Assembly: GCA_024195585.1 (NCBI GenBank) | Contig: SWBL01000107.1 | Coordinates: 62,001-126,000 of the forward strand | DNA length: 64,000 nucleotides | Source of the DNA: Aureobasidium sp. EXF-3400 | Taxonomy: Eukaryota > Ascomycota > Dothideomycetes > Dothideales > Saccotheciaceae | Direction: 5' to 3' | In this document: positions 48,233-58,925 of the stretch, in pieces | Layout: each line of letters opens with the position of its first letter | Position numbering within the stretch: position 1 is the stretch's first letter | Program-made: the position numbers and the translations under genes | Notes under the pieces: generated by a model | What the model was told of the DNA's origin: nothing | Databases searched by the model: none | Seen by the model: only the letters and a program-made list of their open reading frames with translations

Positions 48233-49432
48233 TCACACATCTTCGCTTCGTACCTGTCTCACTAACCTGATCTTGGCCCACTCGCTCTCTAGATCCTCTT
48301 TCGAGGCTCTTCCATTTCTTCGCTCGAGCATCTTGACCAAGGCGGAAGTGTTGGGGGCGAAAAACTCAGTCTCTTCAATCTCATACCAGCCCAAGAACTT
48401 GAATGCTTTGGACTGACGTGAAGATCGACCTTGGGAGAATATAGCGATAGATGGGAGATCGCTAGCCTCTGTTGCATTGCTAAGTGTGGGAGGTGTGTCA
48501 GATTGAGCAGAGGGAGGCGGAGTTAGCAGATCCGATGAGGAAGAAGCTGCCGAGACCGCACGGCTGCGTGGACCTATGCGATCAGAGTCTGGGAAGACTT
48601 TGTTGTAACCACTGTGCTCATGCTCAAACTCTCCAGCGGCCTGATTTGGGTAAGGAAGCTCATGACCAGGAAGAAGATTGAGATTGACCTTTGCAAATAC
48701 GATCAACTGGCGATAGCAGCCGTGTTTATCGTCTCTCTCATTCTCGGATAGGACAATGAACTTGAGAGCACCGGGTTTTTCTACCGAAGCATTCAAGGTC
48801 TGTATGGCACTCTGTTCAAGTCCGAAACGCGTGGCGATCTCGGCAAGTGAGACAAGCCTCGAAGCGTTCCTGACAGGTCTCAGACGGCTGGGAGGTGCCT
48901 GTGGCTGAGTAGGGATCAATCGAGAGTTTTCCAAGGCGGTAAAATCCAGAGAGAGTGGATGGTCTAAGGGGTCTGGCCAAAATAGGTACTGGCCAACAGC
49001 ATACCAGGGCCTGGGTGCTCTCGAGATCAAGGGATCAACACCGTGCATATGCTCAATGTGGGATCTTGAAGATTGACGAGCCTCAATGGCCGAATCTGAT
49101 CGCGCGGAGCCCATGGGACGGACGTATCGACCAGTGGAGCGATCATAAATCCTCGTATGAAGTCCCGATCCTACTGTAGGGGCCGTAGAAATGTCGTGAC
49201 TGATTGCAGCAGTCGGGTGGAATGTTTGATGGCCAGACTGGGATTGGCCCAGCGGATTGATATTGTGCGGGTTGTAGTGATAGTGGGGATTACCGTCAGT
49301 GTCTATAGACACATGGATGTTGCTGAAACTCAGCGGCTCGAGGTTTCCCGTAGCGCATGCAGTGCTCATTGCGTCAGCTAGAGCCAAGTTGCGTGAAGAA
49401 CTAATGTGAGAGGGCACGTATCTTGAGGCCAT
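48233..49432 (-). CDS. hypothetical protein, 399 residues
   Basis: Single exon. The N-terminal 190 residues are His/Asn/Ser/Pro-rich and probably disordered (for example NPHYHYNPHNINPLGQSQSG). A folded-looking segment starts with APRPWYAVGQYLFWPDPLDH. A second contains ASRLVSLAEIATRFGLEQS and GALKFIVLSENERDDKHG, then CYRQLIVFAKVNLNLLPGHE. After a Ser-rich linker the C-terminus reads KAFKFLGWYEIEETEFFAPN, then SALVKMLERRNGRASKEDLE. The last part resembles a strand-helix module around an aromatic FLGWYEI motif. I do not recognise the family. No signal peptide or membrane segment. Confidence 0.78.
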   Translation of the reverse strand: MASRYVPSHISSSRNLALADAMSTACATGNLEPLSFSNIHVSIDTDGNPHYHYNPHNINPLGQSQSGHQTFHPTAAISHDISTAPTVGSGLHTRIYDRSTGRYVRPMGSARSDSAIEARQSSRSHIEHMHGVDPLISRAPRPWYAVGQYLFWPDPLDHPLSLDFTALENSRLIPTQPQAPPSRLRPVRNASRLVSLAEIATRFGLEQSAIQTLNASVEKPGALKFIVLSENERDDKHGCYRQLIVFAKVNLNLLPGHELPYPNQAAGEFEHEHSGYNKVFPDSDRIGPRSRAVSAASSSSDLLTPPPSAQSDTPPTLSNATEASDLPSIAIFSQGRSSRQSKAFKFLGWYEIEETEFFAPNTSALVKMLERRNGRASKEDLESEWAKIRLVRQVRSEDV

Positions 49433-50019
49433 GGTGAATAGAGTTAGCGGAGTAGATCAAGGAAGCAAATAGTGAAGTCAGTTCTACGATTATGGTAGGC
49501 TTATGTAGTCTCCTAGCATGAGCTTTCGGAGCAATACAGCAGGAACTAGACATATGGTATGTTTTGCATCGTAGGTAGTGAGCGAAGAGACGATAGGCCA
49601 CGCAGACCGACGTGGACATGATTGCTAGACCTATCGGCTTAGCTTGAGTAGAGCACGAGCAAAAACATGTCAAATGTGAATATCAGGGGCGCATTTGTGA
49701 TTGAGTTCAAGGTATCACAAGAATGCGGGTAGGCCATAAGAAGAAGCAAGCCGAGGGCACGAGCAGGTAAAAAGTTGCTGCAAGCATGGCAGAGTCTGTG
49801 ACACGATGCTGGAACTCCAGGACCAGTGGTACCTGGCGACACGTATGAGTTGAGGCGGAGTGTACAGCGCATGTCGTGATGCTAAAGCAGGAACGAAGTC
49901 GAGGTCAAAGGCTCGTCGCAAAATCCTAATCGGGTTAGCGTCAAACCAACTCGTCCGCCGTCATAGTCGCGACTTTTGGTCGCACTTGACTTTGTTCAAG
50001 CAACAAAACAGCTTCCATC
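49433..50019. other. divergent promoter region
   Basis: 587 bp between the hypothetical gene (minus) and Cyp8 (plus). Short minus-strand frames here carry no domain. Confidence 0.5.
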
Positions 50020-51787
50020 ATGGGAAAGGGTAAGTCCTGCTGAAACGTCCGAGGTGAACAGATGACTGACTTTCACCATAGGCACAGATAAGCTGTACGT
50101 ATGTCGCAGTCTACTCCACTGAATCCGCTCGAAACCCAGCTAACATAGCGCGACACAGATCACTCACAGCGAGTGGGCTTCCGACACTGCCTTCTCCGCC
50201 AGCGCTGGCGCCGGTGTGAACAAGGGTAGCGTTCCTGGTGCTTTTAAACGACTTCCCTACAACTTTTGCGCCTTGTCGCTACAACCATTCGAGCATCCAG
50301 TCTGCACATCCGAAGGCACCATCTTCGATCTCACAAACATTCTGCCATGGCTGAAGAAGCACGGAACGAACCCCGTCGATGGCGCTCCCTTGAAGTCGGC
50401 CGACTTGGTCAAGCTCAACTTTGCGAAGAATGACGATGCCGAATACGTTGACCCTGTCACCTACAAGGTTTTTACCGACAATACACATATCGTCGCGCTT
50501 AAAAATACTGGGAACGTCTTTGCTTGGGACACTGTGGAGCGCCTTAACATCAAGGCTAAGAACTGGAAAGATCTGGTCAGTGATCAAGACTTCAGTAGGA
50601 AGGACATCATCACGCTCCAGGACCCACAGAACATCGAGTCAAGAGACTTGAGCTCTTTTAAATACATCAAAGAAGGCGCAAGCACTTTGACTCCGGAGCA
50701 AGAGGCTGAAAGAAGCGCCAATGTCAATACCAGCGCCTTGGGAAACGCAGCAAGAATTCTCAAGGCCAAGGAAGCCGTCGCAAAAGCAAGAGCAGAGAGA
50801 CAGAATGCTGCACAAGGCAACTCGTTACAAAGAGCAATGGCCGAAGCAAAAAAGTCAAATACTGCCACTGGAGCTTCAAAACCTGTGCCATACAACGCTG
50901 CACAGTACACGACAGGAAAGGCTGCCGCTTCCTTCACAAGTACTGGCATCTCGGTCCACACTGGGAATGAACGCGCCTTGCTTTCAGATGAAGATTACAT
51001 GCTGAAGCCTAAGCGTGTCAAGCACAAGGGCTATGCTCGCCTTCAAACCAACCTTGGCGACATCAACATCGAGCTGCATACCGATCTCGCTCCTAAAGCC
51101 GTCTGGAACTTTGTCCGTCTAGCACAAAAGGGTTACTACAAGAACATCCCATTCCACCGCAACATCCGTAATTTTATGATTCAAGGTGGTGACCCAACAG
51201 GAACAGGTCGAGGCGGTCAGTCAATTTGGGGCAAGAACTTTGCAGATGAAACCGAGAACTCTCTTGTCCATGACTCTCGTGGTGTCTTGTCGATGGCCAA
51301 CAAAGGCAAAGACACAAATTCGTCACAGTTCTTCATTACCTATCGCGCTGTGCCGCATCTAAACAAGAAACACACCATTTTCGGCAGAGTGGTAGGCGGC
51401 AATGACACATTATCTCGCCTCGAGGCCGTCAAGACGGATGAAGGCAACCGTCCCATCGATGACTGTGTCCTCGAAGATGTTGTGGTATTCGTAGATCCAT
51501 TCGAAGAGTTCCAAAAAGAGCGTGTCGAGAATGAAGATGCACAACGATTGAAAGAGGAGATTCAACGTCAAGGCGGCACGGAAGATGACAAGACTACTTG
51601 GACTGGCAAACGCATCAGAGGCGATGGCAACGTCGAGGACAATGTAGCTTCGGGTGTTGGCAAGTATCTGAAGACCGCTTCGGCGCCGCCGGTTGAGGAG
51701 GATGAGATCGTGGGAGAGTGGGATGAACCTGAACCGCCAAAGAAAAAGGCAAAATCTGGTGGTTTTGGCAATTTTGATAGTTGGTGA
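50020..51787 (+). CDS. cyp8: Cyp8/PPIL2, U-box cyclophilin
   Basis: This nuclear cyclophilin-U-box protein is associated with the spliceosome and has ubiquitin-ligase potential. Exons 50020-50029 (10 bp), 50082-50098 (17 bp) and 50159-51787 give 551 residues; the tiny exons supply MGKGTDKLY, joined to ITHSEWASD, exactly the family N-terminus. The U-box lies near residues 40-115: LPYNFCALSLQPFEHPVCT, GTIFDLTNILPWLKKHGTNP and YVDPVTYKVFTDNTHIVA. The cyclophilin domain (about 300-455) has GYARLQTNLGDINIELHTDL, PKAVWNFVRLAQKGYYKNIP, FHRNIRNFMIQGGDPTGTGR and SQFFITYRAVPHLNKKHTIF, so the catalytic Arg and the FxxQGG core are intact. The tail ends basic then GGFGNFDSW. Confidence 0.95.
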
Positions 51788-51906
51788 GATAGTATCATAT
51801 CAGTTCAGGTGCTCATTGATGAAATAGTTCAGCTACTATCACCAGCAGATTATGGTTACGAGCACGCTTTGTGTCTGATGTCGCTCGTTCGGGAGATTTC
51901 TTCGCT

Positions 51907-52291
51907 CTAGACTTGTATCTCTTGATCAGATCCTCGAGCCTCAAGTCTTGTAGCCTTCTCTCCAGAGTCCGAAGTTGCTCCGAGTGGTTCACCTGATGTT
52001 GCATAATGCTTGCGACGTGCCCTGTAGCAATCGACGAGTTGTAACACGCCGCTGAGGAACGACATGGAAAAAGACACTCTTGTGAGCGTATCCTCTGGAC
52101 GCAGAGCGATGGCTACCACAAGGATAGCTAAGGGAAACAGTATGTTGAATAGAGCAAAAGCTGGATTAGTATAAGCAGGTAGTCCATACCTATATCTCGG
52201 CTGTGAACGGTTGAGGGCAGGTCATACCATTTTTCCATACTAAGTCCCAGGGTCTTGAGCTGTTGGCTTGTAGTGTTGATACTGTGTCCAT
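51907..52291 (-). CDS. small single-pass membrane protein, two exons
   Basis: Exons complement of 52228-52291 and 51907-52160, with a 67-bp intron (GTATGA donor, ACTAAT branch, TCCAG acceptor), give 105 residues. The splice joins SSRPWDLVWKN to AFALFNILFPLAILVVAIAL, a clear membrane helix at about residues 22-42. A second, weaker hydrophobic part is SFSMSFLSGVLQLVDCY. The rest is polar and charged. It resembles a mitochondrial or ER small protein, but I cannot name it. Cyp8 ends 119 bp away on the other strand. The model rests on the splice sites and on the frame joining. Confidence 0.6.
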
Positions 52292-52676
52292 AGATGAATT
52301 CTAACTTTAGGATGTTGGTTAATTATGACTAGGTAGTAGAGACAATTGCAGCTGGGAGTCGTGGAGATGGAGCTAAAGTAAGCAAAGATTAAAGAAAAAA
52401 AAAGAATAAATCGGGTCTTGGCACCGCGAAGCAGATGGACATGGAGATTGACTCATGTGAATTTTAGGATTTTGATATCGCATCGGCAGCTGAACCGTCG
52501 CGACTTTTCAACGCATCAACACATGTTATAGCAGAGGCTTCTGTTACGCAACCACATAATCAATCTATACCGCTCCATACGCGACGCGAACCATATTTGG
52601 AACCCACAACTCGATCAGAGCAAACGAATTATTCACGCGCAACAACCCGGACGAGAGACGAAACCACACAATCATC
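52292..52676. other. divergent gap upstream of eIF2B delta
   Basis: 385 bp, presumed shared promoter of the small membrane protein and eIF2B delta. No gene. Confidence 0.5.
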
Positions 52677-54297
52677 ATGTCGTCGACAGCAGGAGAGGCC
52701 GAGAAGGTCGTGAATACAGCTGCGCAGAACGGAAATGCAGAGAAAGCAGCAGGCGCAACGAAAAAGGACAAGGCACAGAAACAAGAAGCCGGAAACAAGG
52801 ATGAAGGAGCAGCAGATGGAGACAAGAAGCTCTCGGGCGCTGAGCTGAAGAAACAGAAACAGGCAGAGAAGGCAGCAAGACGTGAAAAGGAAAAGGCCGA
52901 CCGCATGGCTCAGCTCGGCCAGACAGCCGCAGCACCACAGACACCTGCCAAGGGCTCCAAAGGTGGTGATGCAAAGAAGGGCGGAGAGGCAGCACAAAAG
53001 GGCGGTCCTGCCCAGGGCCAGGCACAGCACAAGAAAGGCCAATCTCAAGCTGGAAACCTGCCTATGCGCGGCAAACCTGGTCCTGGAGGAGTCATGCCCA
53101 TGACTCAACAGCAGCAGCCGCAACGAAAGACTAAAGAAGTTGGTCTGTTTGGCCATCTCTACACATCTGCTCCCAAGCGAAACACTATGGAGGGTGTGAG
53201 TAAGGAAGTCCACCCTGCCGTTCTGGCATTGGGTCTGCAGATGAGCTCCTTCACTGTCTGTGGCAGCAATGCACGATGTGTTGCCATGCTGCTTGCTTTC
53301 AAGAAGGTAAACCCCATGTTCGGTGAACCTTCTCGCCCTTCCATTGTCTGACTCGAAGCCACAGGCCATCCTTGACTACCAAACACCACACAACACCTCC
53401 CTCGCCCGCCATCTCACCTCTCATTACCTCTCTCCTCAAATCGACTACCTCAAATCTCACCGTCCCATCTCTGTTTCCATGGGCAATGCCATTCGTTGGC
53501 TCAAGGACCTCATCATCAAGATCGATCCTGATACACCAGAAGCAACCGCAAAAGAAGACATCTGCGCCGCCATTGACACCTTCATTCGTGAACGTATCAC
53601 AGTAGCCGACACTGCTATTGCTGCAACTGCCTGTGCAAAGATCCGCAACAACAGCACCATCGTCACATACGCAAAGTCATCCATTGTTGAGAAGACTCTC
53701 TTACGCGCTTGGGAATCGGGTACCCGCTTCAAGGTCGTTGTCGTCGACTCGCGACCCCTGTTCGAGGGCAGAAACTTGGTGCGACGACTTGCCAATGCTG
53801 GTATTCCTGTCACTTATCTCATGGCTGCTGCTGCCCCGCACGCTCTCAAAGATGCTGATCTGGTCCTGTTGGGTGCCCATGCTATGATGGCCAACGGTCG
53901 TCTATACTCACGTGTCGGTACCGCCGCAGTAGCCATGTTGGCCCACTTCCGCGACATTCCAGTCATCGTGCTTTGCGAGAGTATCAAGTTCACCGACCGT
54001 GTCGCCCTGGACAGCATCGTGCTCAACGAAGTCGCTCCCGCCGAACAACTCATCCCCGTCTCAAAATCCGTTTCTGCTCCCGCAGCAACCGATGCCAAGA
54101 AAGACGACAAAGAAGAAGACTCACAAGCGAAGCTGGAGAACTGGCGCGACATGCCCAATTTGCAATTGTTGAACATTCTCTACGATGTCACGCCTGCCGA
54201 ATATGTCAACATGGTCATTACTGAGTATGGATCTTTGCCGCCTAGCTCCGTGCCTGTGGTGCATCGTATCAGTACAGAGAGGGATGTCAGACTGTAA
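52677..54297 (+). CDS. GCD2: translation initiation factor eIF2B subunit delta
   Basis: eIF2B exchanges GDP for GTP on eIF2; the delta subunit belongs to its regulatory core. Exons 52677-53306 and 53365-54297 with a 58-bp intron give 520 residues. The N-terminal 170 residues are a Lys/Ala/Gly/Gln-rich disordered tail, including KLSGAELKKQKQAEKAARRE. The IF2B fold begins with LFGHLYTSAPKRNTMEGVSK. Family motifs follow: PAVLALGLQMSSFTVCGSNA, RCVAMLLAFKK joined to AILDYQTPHNTSLARHL, PISVSMGNAIRWLKDLIIKI, VVVVDSRPLFEGRNLVRRLA, DADLVLLGAHAMMANGRLYS and RVGTAAVAMLAHFRDIPVIV. The end VTPAEYVNMVITEYGSLPPS is typical. GCD2 is the yeast name. Confidence 0.95.
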
Positions 54298-55246
54298 AGG
54301 TCTTGTGGATCATACCTCGGTGCGAGAGGCGTGCAAGAAGAAGATAGCAGCATGAGAAAATGAAAAGCATTAATGATCATTGGATTCCCGGTTTTGAAAC
54401 CACATCGACCTGAAACGAAACACTTTCCGGCTGTCCCTTTCGAAGTTGTTATCGTGTGGTTGGCCGCCTCCGCAAAGGCGAAGGTGGGAATCTGGGAGAA
54501 CAATACTAAGCTTCGTTCAGCCCAGACTCGCCCTCCAGCACCTAGTTTGATTTGACATCACAAGAACTCTTTTCAACACTGTCACACTGGTATGAACGTC
54601 GTGTATCCGCCTCTCGGGCGTTATATTGCTTGCTCGAGATGATGCTTGTCAATGATGAGCCGCTCAACGAGTTCATATGATTGTGTTTCTGCGTTATCAA
54701 CCCTCGAAGTCACACAACCTACTACAGTGCCGGTTCGACCGACTGATATTGTTGTATCTGCACTGAATGATTTGAATTCCCACAATGCTATCTCCGTCAG
54801 TTGGCAGTGAGTTGGTACTCTGGTCTCGATGTCTTTGTTTGCATACAACAATATCAAGACCATCAACACAACGATTATCGAGTAGAGATTGACAGAAGGT
54901 AATCTCCGCCTACTGCTCGAGTTGCATCTGTTCTTTGACTTCTTCTTCCTCTTCTTTATCCCAAGCACAAATCACACGAGCCAAACCCTCTTTCGCCCGA
55001 GGCAACACGTTTCAGCCATACCAACACGTGGCGAGTGTACCAGATCAAAGGCCTTGGCTTATCGCCTTGCACCGAACATAAATCATCCCATCCATCCACC
55101 CACTAGATCCCCTCCTCCATCATCCACAAACCAAAACTTCTACACTCGCTAGTAAGCCTCTCCACCCACAACCCTTATTATCAACTTTTCAAACTAACAA
55201 AAAGCCCTCCAGCTTTTCAAGTAACACCAAACCTTACACTCACACA
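54298..55246. other. intergenic with 5' leader of mini-repeat gene
   Basis: Contains a probable leader intron at 55152-55212 (GTAAGC donor, ACTAAC branch, CTCCAG acceptor). A minus-strand 115-codon frame (54621-54968) has one hydrophobic segment but opens only with GTG and is not called. Confidence 0.5.
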
Positions 55247-55459
55247 ATGGCAATCTCCGACTTCTCCACCACTGGATCCATCCAGAAGAGCAATGGTCAA
55301 CTCGTCATGGCCTCATGCACACTCCAAAAGAGCAACGGACAGCTTGCTATGGCTTCTTGCACTCTGCAGAAGAGCAATGGACAGCTGGTTAATGCTTCTT
55401 GTACTCTCCAGAGCAACGGACAGTTGGTTAATGCTTCTTGCACTTTGCAGAAGTATTAA
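55247..55459 (+). CDS. small tandem-repeat protein with PIR-like 14-residue units
   Basis: 70 residues. After MAISDFSTTGSI come four units of 14, 14, 14 and 13 residues of the form QKSNGQLVMASCTL, then QKY and stop. DNA units are 55283-55324, 55325-55366, 55367-55408 and 55409-55447; the last lacks the Lys codon. Each unit has one cysteine. The core SNGQLVxAS resembles the PIR cell-wall repeat (DGQxQA), but there is no signal peptide and the Gln-Asp-Gly pattern is not exact. The leader is CA-rich with a probable 61-bp intron and the 3' side is T-rich, as in strongly expressed fungal genes. The function is unknown. Confidence 0.72.
   Translation: MAISDFSTTGSIQKSNGQLVMASCTLQKSNGQLAMASCTLQKSNGQLVNASCTLQSNGQLVNASCTLQKY
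55283..55447 (+). repeat. four 42-bp (one 39-bp) coding tandem repeats
   Basis: In-frame direct repeats forming the body of the mini-repeat protein. Differences among copies are mainly synonymous, plus Met/Asn and Val/Ala changes, and a one-codon deletion in copy 4. Confidence 0.95.
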
Positions 55460-56109
55460 ATGCTGTTGAGGCGTCTCTGAAGGCGTCAATTTCTTCCTGA
55501 TATGAAAGGCTTTTGCTCTCGGCTTGAAAAGAGTCTTTTGTCATGTGCATGTTATTTGCTTTCCCCTCCCCTCCTTTTCTGGGTTTCTCCTGGTCTTTTG
55601 CGAATCTTGGGATAGCTTTGGTTGCCTGGGGTTTGCCTAGGTGGATTTTGCTATCTGAGGTTTTTCTTTTTTACTCTCAAATATATCTTTTATTTTTCTT
55701 TTGCTTTTTCTTGCAAACCTTTTCTACCACTCTTCCATGCTCGTGTTTTTGATATGATATTTGAGTCTTGTACCATGTATCTATGTTTCCCTTTATGATA
55801 CCCGCGTTCTCCATATTCGACCAACTAAGAAGCTCTCTTTGCTTGATAATCTTAATCTAGATGCTTATAATCTTTTTTCGCGTTCTGTGGCTCATTTGAG
55901 TCAAAGCAGCTTGGCAACCACATTTTATTCCACGGGTCGATCCACTTCTCGGAAATTGGTCTTTTCCCTGTCTAATCCATCGATAATCAAGTCACAGCCA
56001 AAAGACTTTCGTTTGCATAAATGGAAACCCCAACTACCCATCAGTCTAGTCTTTGATTCCCATCGGTCTTTACGCTATCGACCAGATGCCCTAGCCGGAA
56101 AACAACAAT
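55460..56109. other. 3' region of the mini-repeat gene and promoter of the next gene
   Basis: T-rich 650-bp stretch, notably 55540-55740. A plus-strand frame at 55761-56144 overlaps the next ATG in another phase and is not called. Confidence 0.5.
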
Positions 56110-57054
56110 ATGAAGCCCGAAGATCTGGAAGCAATCATCGTTAGATTCCGCAGCCTTCACATCGACGAAGACGATGAAGCTCTCAGACAGCGGATGGAGC
56201 AAAGCATCCAGGAATACAACACAAAAGCTCGGGAGAGTAACCTTGGCTTTGTGCGCGAATGCGTCGAGGCTGTCGCTGCAGCTGGTCTGGAGACAGAACA
56301 AGAAAAGCTCAACCGCATGGCTCATGTCTTCTTCGCCATGAAGGATTGGGGAACCAACATCGATTTCGACGCCAAGCCGCATTTCAAGCCAGAGCAACTT
56401 GGCGACTACGGCTGGCCGCCGGAACGCCTTGATCAGGTCCTCGAGTTGCCGCAGTTGAGCAGGGACAGCCTGAAGCCCGCTTTCAGCAAAGAGTTTTCTA
56501 CGATGCTTGTCCAAGAGATGACGGATATCGTGTTTGGAGAGCATGCCGAGCCGTCTGTTGTGCCTCGAGAGCTGGTCGCTTTCTTTAGCTGTGTCAGTGG
56601 TGTGTACGACCTAGATTACAACCGACTCGGACTATGTGAATTCGAAGCTCCGGTCAAGGAAGGCGTATCGCAAGAGGAGATACATGAGACACTCGAGAGC
56701 GAGAACACAGTCCCTGAAGATATCAAGGAAGAGATTCCTGATGTATTCGAGCGATTGGACGTGTTGGGAGGTTTTCATTTTGGTTGGAACACTGGGCTCT
56801 GGAGAGGTGAGCCAATTCGGCAATGGCATAGTTTTTACCTGTTCTGCCGCTCCAAGGATGACGAAGAAGTCAACGCGGGCTGGGGTTGGCGCGTGGTTGT
56901 GCAGTTGGAAAGCAACGATGACGAAGGCATAGTGGCACCAGTTAAGATCTTCGACACCATTCCCAATTTCTTGCAATGGTATGGAAGCTGGTATGATCGA
57001 TTGGATCGTGCCCGGTTCCTGAAGGAATTAGCTGAGGGTGTTGAATTCAACTGA
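56110..57054 (+). CDS. hypothetical protein, weakly SUKH/SMI1-like
   Basis: Single exon, 314 acidic residues. The N-terminal helix region reads MKPEDLEAIIVRFRSLHIDE and ETEQEKLNRMAHVFFAMKDW. The C-terminal half has aromatic strand motifs FHFGWNTGLWRGEPIRQWHS, FYLFCRSKDDEE and WGWRVVVQLESNDDEG, then VKIFDTIPNFLQWYGSWYDR. A final helix with a W-Y pair after a strand (IPNFLQWYGSWYDRL) recalls SMI1/KNR4 (SUKH) domains, but the match is by eye and weak. A truncated copy of the N-terminus lies at 58227-58424. Function unknown. Confidence 0.75.
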   Translation: MKPEDLEAIIVRFRSLHIDEDDEALRQRMEQSIQEYNTKARESNLGFVRECVEAVAAAGLETEQEKLNRMAHVFFAMKDWGTNIDFDAKPHFKPEQLGDYGWPPERLDQVLELPQLSRDSLKPAFSKEFSTMLVQEMTDIVFGEHAEPSVVPRELVAFFSCVSGVYDLDYNRLGLCEFEAPVKEGVSQEEIHETLESENTVPEDIKEEIPDVFERLDVLGGFHFGWNTGLWRGEPIRQWHSFYLFCRSKDDEEVNAGWGWRVVVQLESNDDEGIVAPVKIFDTIPNFLQWYGSWYDRLDRARFLKELAEGVEFN

Positions 57055-58226
57055 AGCAACGGCAAGTTTGACAGAGAAGTGGCAAATCAAGGAGGCAACG
57101 AGCTTAAATGCCAGGATACAAATGGCAGAAGCAGGAGGTCATACAGGCAGTAGCACCTCTGGCTCTGCTAGGCTTGAGCATCCAAGACTAGAACAAGTGG
57201 GCATAGTCTCTTTCGAGTGTACTATCCTTGCACCGTTTGTTACCTTCGCCTTGTCTCCAGAGTGTACTGGAGATATTCTTGCATTACGTATGAGTGGTAA
57301 TGTAGTCGCCAAGATCAACAGTAATTCTTGAACCGCAACATTAGAGCCCTGCACTGCTGGTGTCTGCGGAGACACTGGTACCAGTGGGAGAGGCGCATCA
57401 GAACCTGGCGTTGCAGAATGCTCTGCTTCTACTCCACTCTCTGATGATATGTACGGGCTGTTGCAGTAATGCAAATGCTCCGATCTGGAATCCTGAAACT
57501 GGGCACATTGACTGTGACACCCCGCCATCAGATGCCGCAGACAACATATCAGATTGTCAGAAACAAGCTGAGAATGGCGTGAAAGTCGTCCTGAACGAAA
57601 TCGAGTGTGTAGACCAGTGTGAGGGTTCAGATACTGGACTTGCAGATCGATCTCAGAATTGCAAGGTGATGATATGAATAGTGATTGCGACGAAGTCTTC
57701 CTCTGCGATACAGGCAAATGACCAAACATCTGTAGCAAGGTTTGTCCAGCAATTGACAAGAAGCGTGGAGCGTCTTACCCTTTGTCCATCTTGACGTTCC
57801 AACGCAAGGGATAGCATGACACCTTAAAATGGCACAAGCTGCACTTTTGGGAAAACCCCATGAAGTCGGCTCGAGGCTTGGCAAACTTTCATCAACCAAA
57901 TTGGAGTTTCGCAACTTCCAGCTTCTTGCATATCTTTAGAAATATACGAGATGCTGTTCTTGTGTGCTATCACGTTCTCGAAATTATGCTCAGAGCGTTA
58001 TTCTCATGACTCTTGCTCGTCATATGATTTGGTAACCACAATTCATAATGGAATCCACACTTGGTAAGATCTGTATGGGAGATTGGCATTAATCATACTC
58101 AATAACTAGCTAGGCAATAGCCAAGCACAGCCATACAATAAGTAACAGCTATCCATCGATCCAGCTTTCATTCCTTCTCATCTCACTGTATCTATCCATG
58201 TAACTTGTCGGAAAGAGTAACTCAAC
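57055..58226. other. gap with competing uncertain frames
   Basis: A minus-strand frame (57139-57759, first ATG giving about 197 codons) and a plus-strand frame (57360-57677, 105 codons with cysteine-rich text) overlap. Neither has a known domain, so I call neither. The long minus frame might be a real hypothetical gene. Confidence 0.35.
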
Positions 58227-58424
58227 ATGGCCGAAGAAGATCTAGAAACCATAACTACCAGCCTACGCACTACCTCCGTCAACTCATACTCTTCAACCCT
58301 CGAACAACAAATGCACCATGCTATCATCGCCTACAATCAGAAATCCAAAGCCAGTAGCCTTTGTCTAATACGCAATCTACCCACCGAGCAAGAGAAACTC
58401 AACCGTCTCGCCCATATCCTATGA
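58227..58424 (+). pseudogene. truncated copy of the 56110-57054 gene
   Basis: 65 codons. The start MAEEDLETITTSLRTTSV, the middle LEQQMHHAIIAYNQKSKASS and the end PTEQEKLNRLAHIL line up with the N-terminus of the upstream gene (EDLEAI, QRMEQSIQEYNTKARESN, ETEQEKLNRMAHVF). About 12 residues are missing before TEQEKLNR, and a TGA then ends the frame where the parent continues FFAMKDWG. No later part of the parent was found downstream. The leader is intact with a plausible ATG, so a short peptide could still be made. Confidence 0.68.
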
Positions 58425-58617
58425 ATCATCTCGCCAGAGTGTGTAACAAAACTGACATTCTGTCTATCTTTGTGTTGCCCGTCTCTTTGAGAACACTCTG
58501 CTCGAGATGTGTGTAGATGGATGACTTGAGAAGGATCTGGACACGATCTTGTACTCTGTCGACGCGCGGTAGAGCTCCAAACGTAGGCGCCATCAAGCGT
58601 AGTGGTTTCGTGTTGCC

Positions 58618-58925
58618 TCAGGATGCGAGTGCTTCCTTTTTCTCAAACAACAAATCTGTATCTAAACAAAACCACGGGCCTAAAATCATAAAAACACAAA
58701 ATGATATGGAAACCAGCAGCTTATCGCTACCGGAAGCAGCCCAGAGAAGAGCGAGAACGCTTGCGATGACAAATGTCGCCAGGGCCAGAATAGCCCCAAA
58801 CCAAGTCTTGGAACTTGTTCTCAAGCTGACAGACCACCAAAGTACGTTTAGTTTGATCTATGAGCGTGGAGTTAGTTGCTGCTGTGGTGTCTGATGCACG
58901 AACAGCTTACCTCGAGGAGTTCCAT
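58618..58925 (-). CDS. putative small two-helix membrane protein
   Basis: Exons complement of 58911-58925 (MELLE) and 58618-58857 joined across a 53-bp intron (GTAAGC donor, CTAACTCC branch, CATAG acceptor) give 84 residues. Two hydrophobic segments are WFGAILALATFVIASVLALL and KLLVSISFCVFMILGPWF. The frame is open upstream of the first exon to about 58990, so more N-terminal exons may exist. No family recognised. Hydrophobic frames can arise by chance in T-rich DNA, so certainty is limited. Confidence 0.4.

Noticed and set aside
54621..54968. Minus-strand 115-codon frame with one hydrophobic helix
   Set aside because: It opens only with GTG, overlaps the leader region of the mini-repeat gene, and has no domain.
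57139..57759. Minus-strand 206-codon frame
   Set aside because: A competing plus-strand frame covers the same DNA, composition is Ser/His/Cys-rich without a fold, and no family is seen; left as uncertain.
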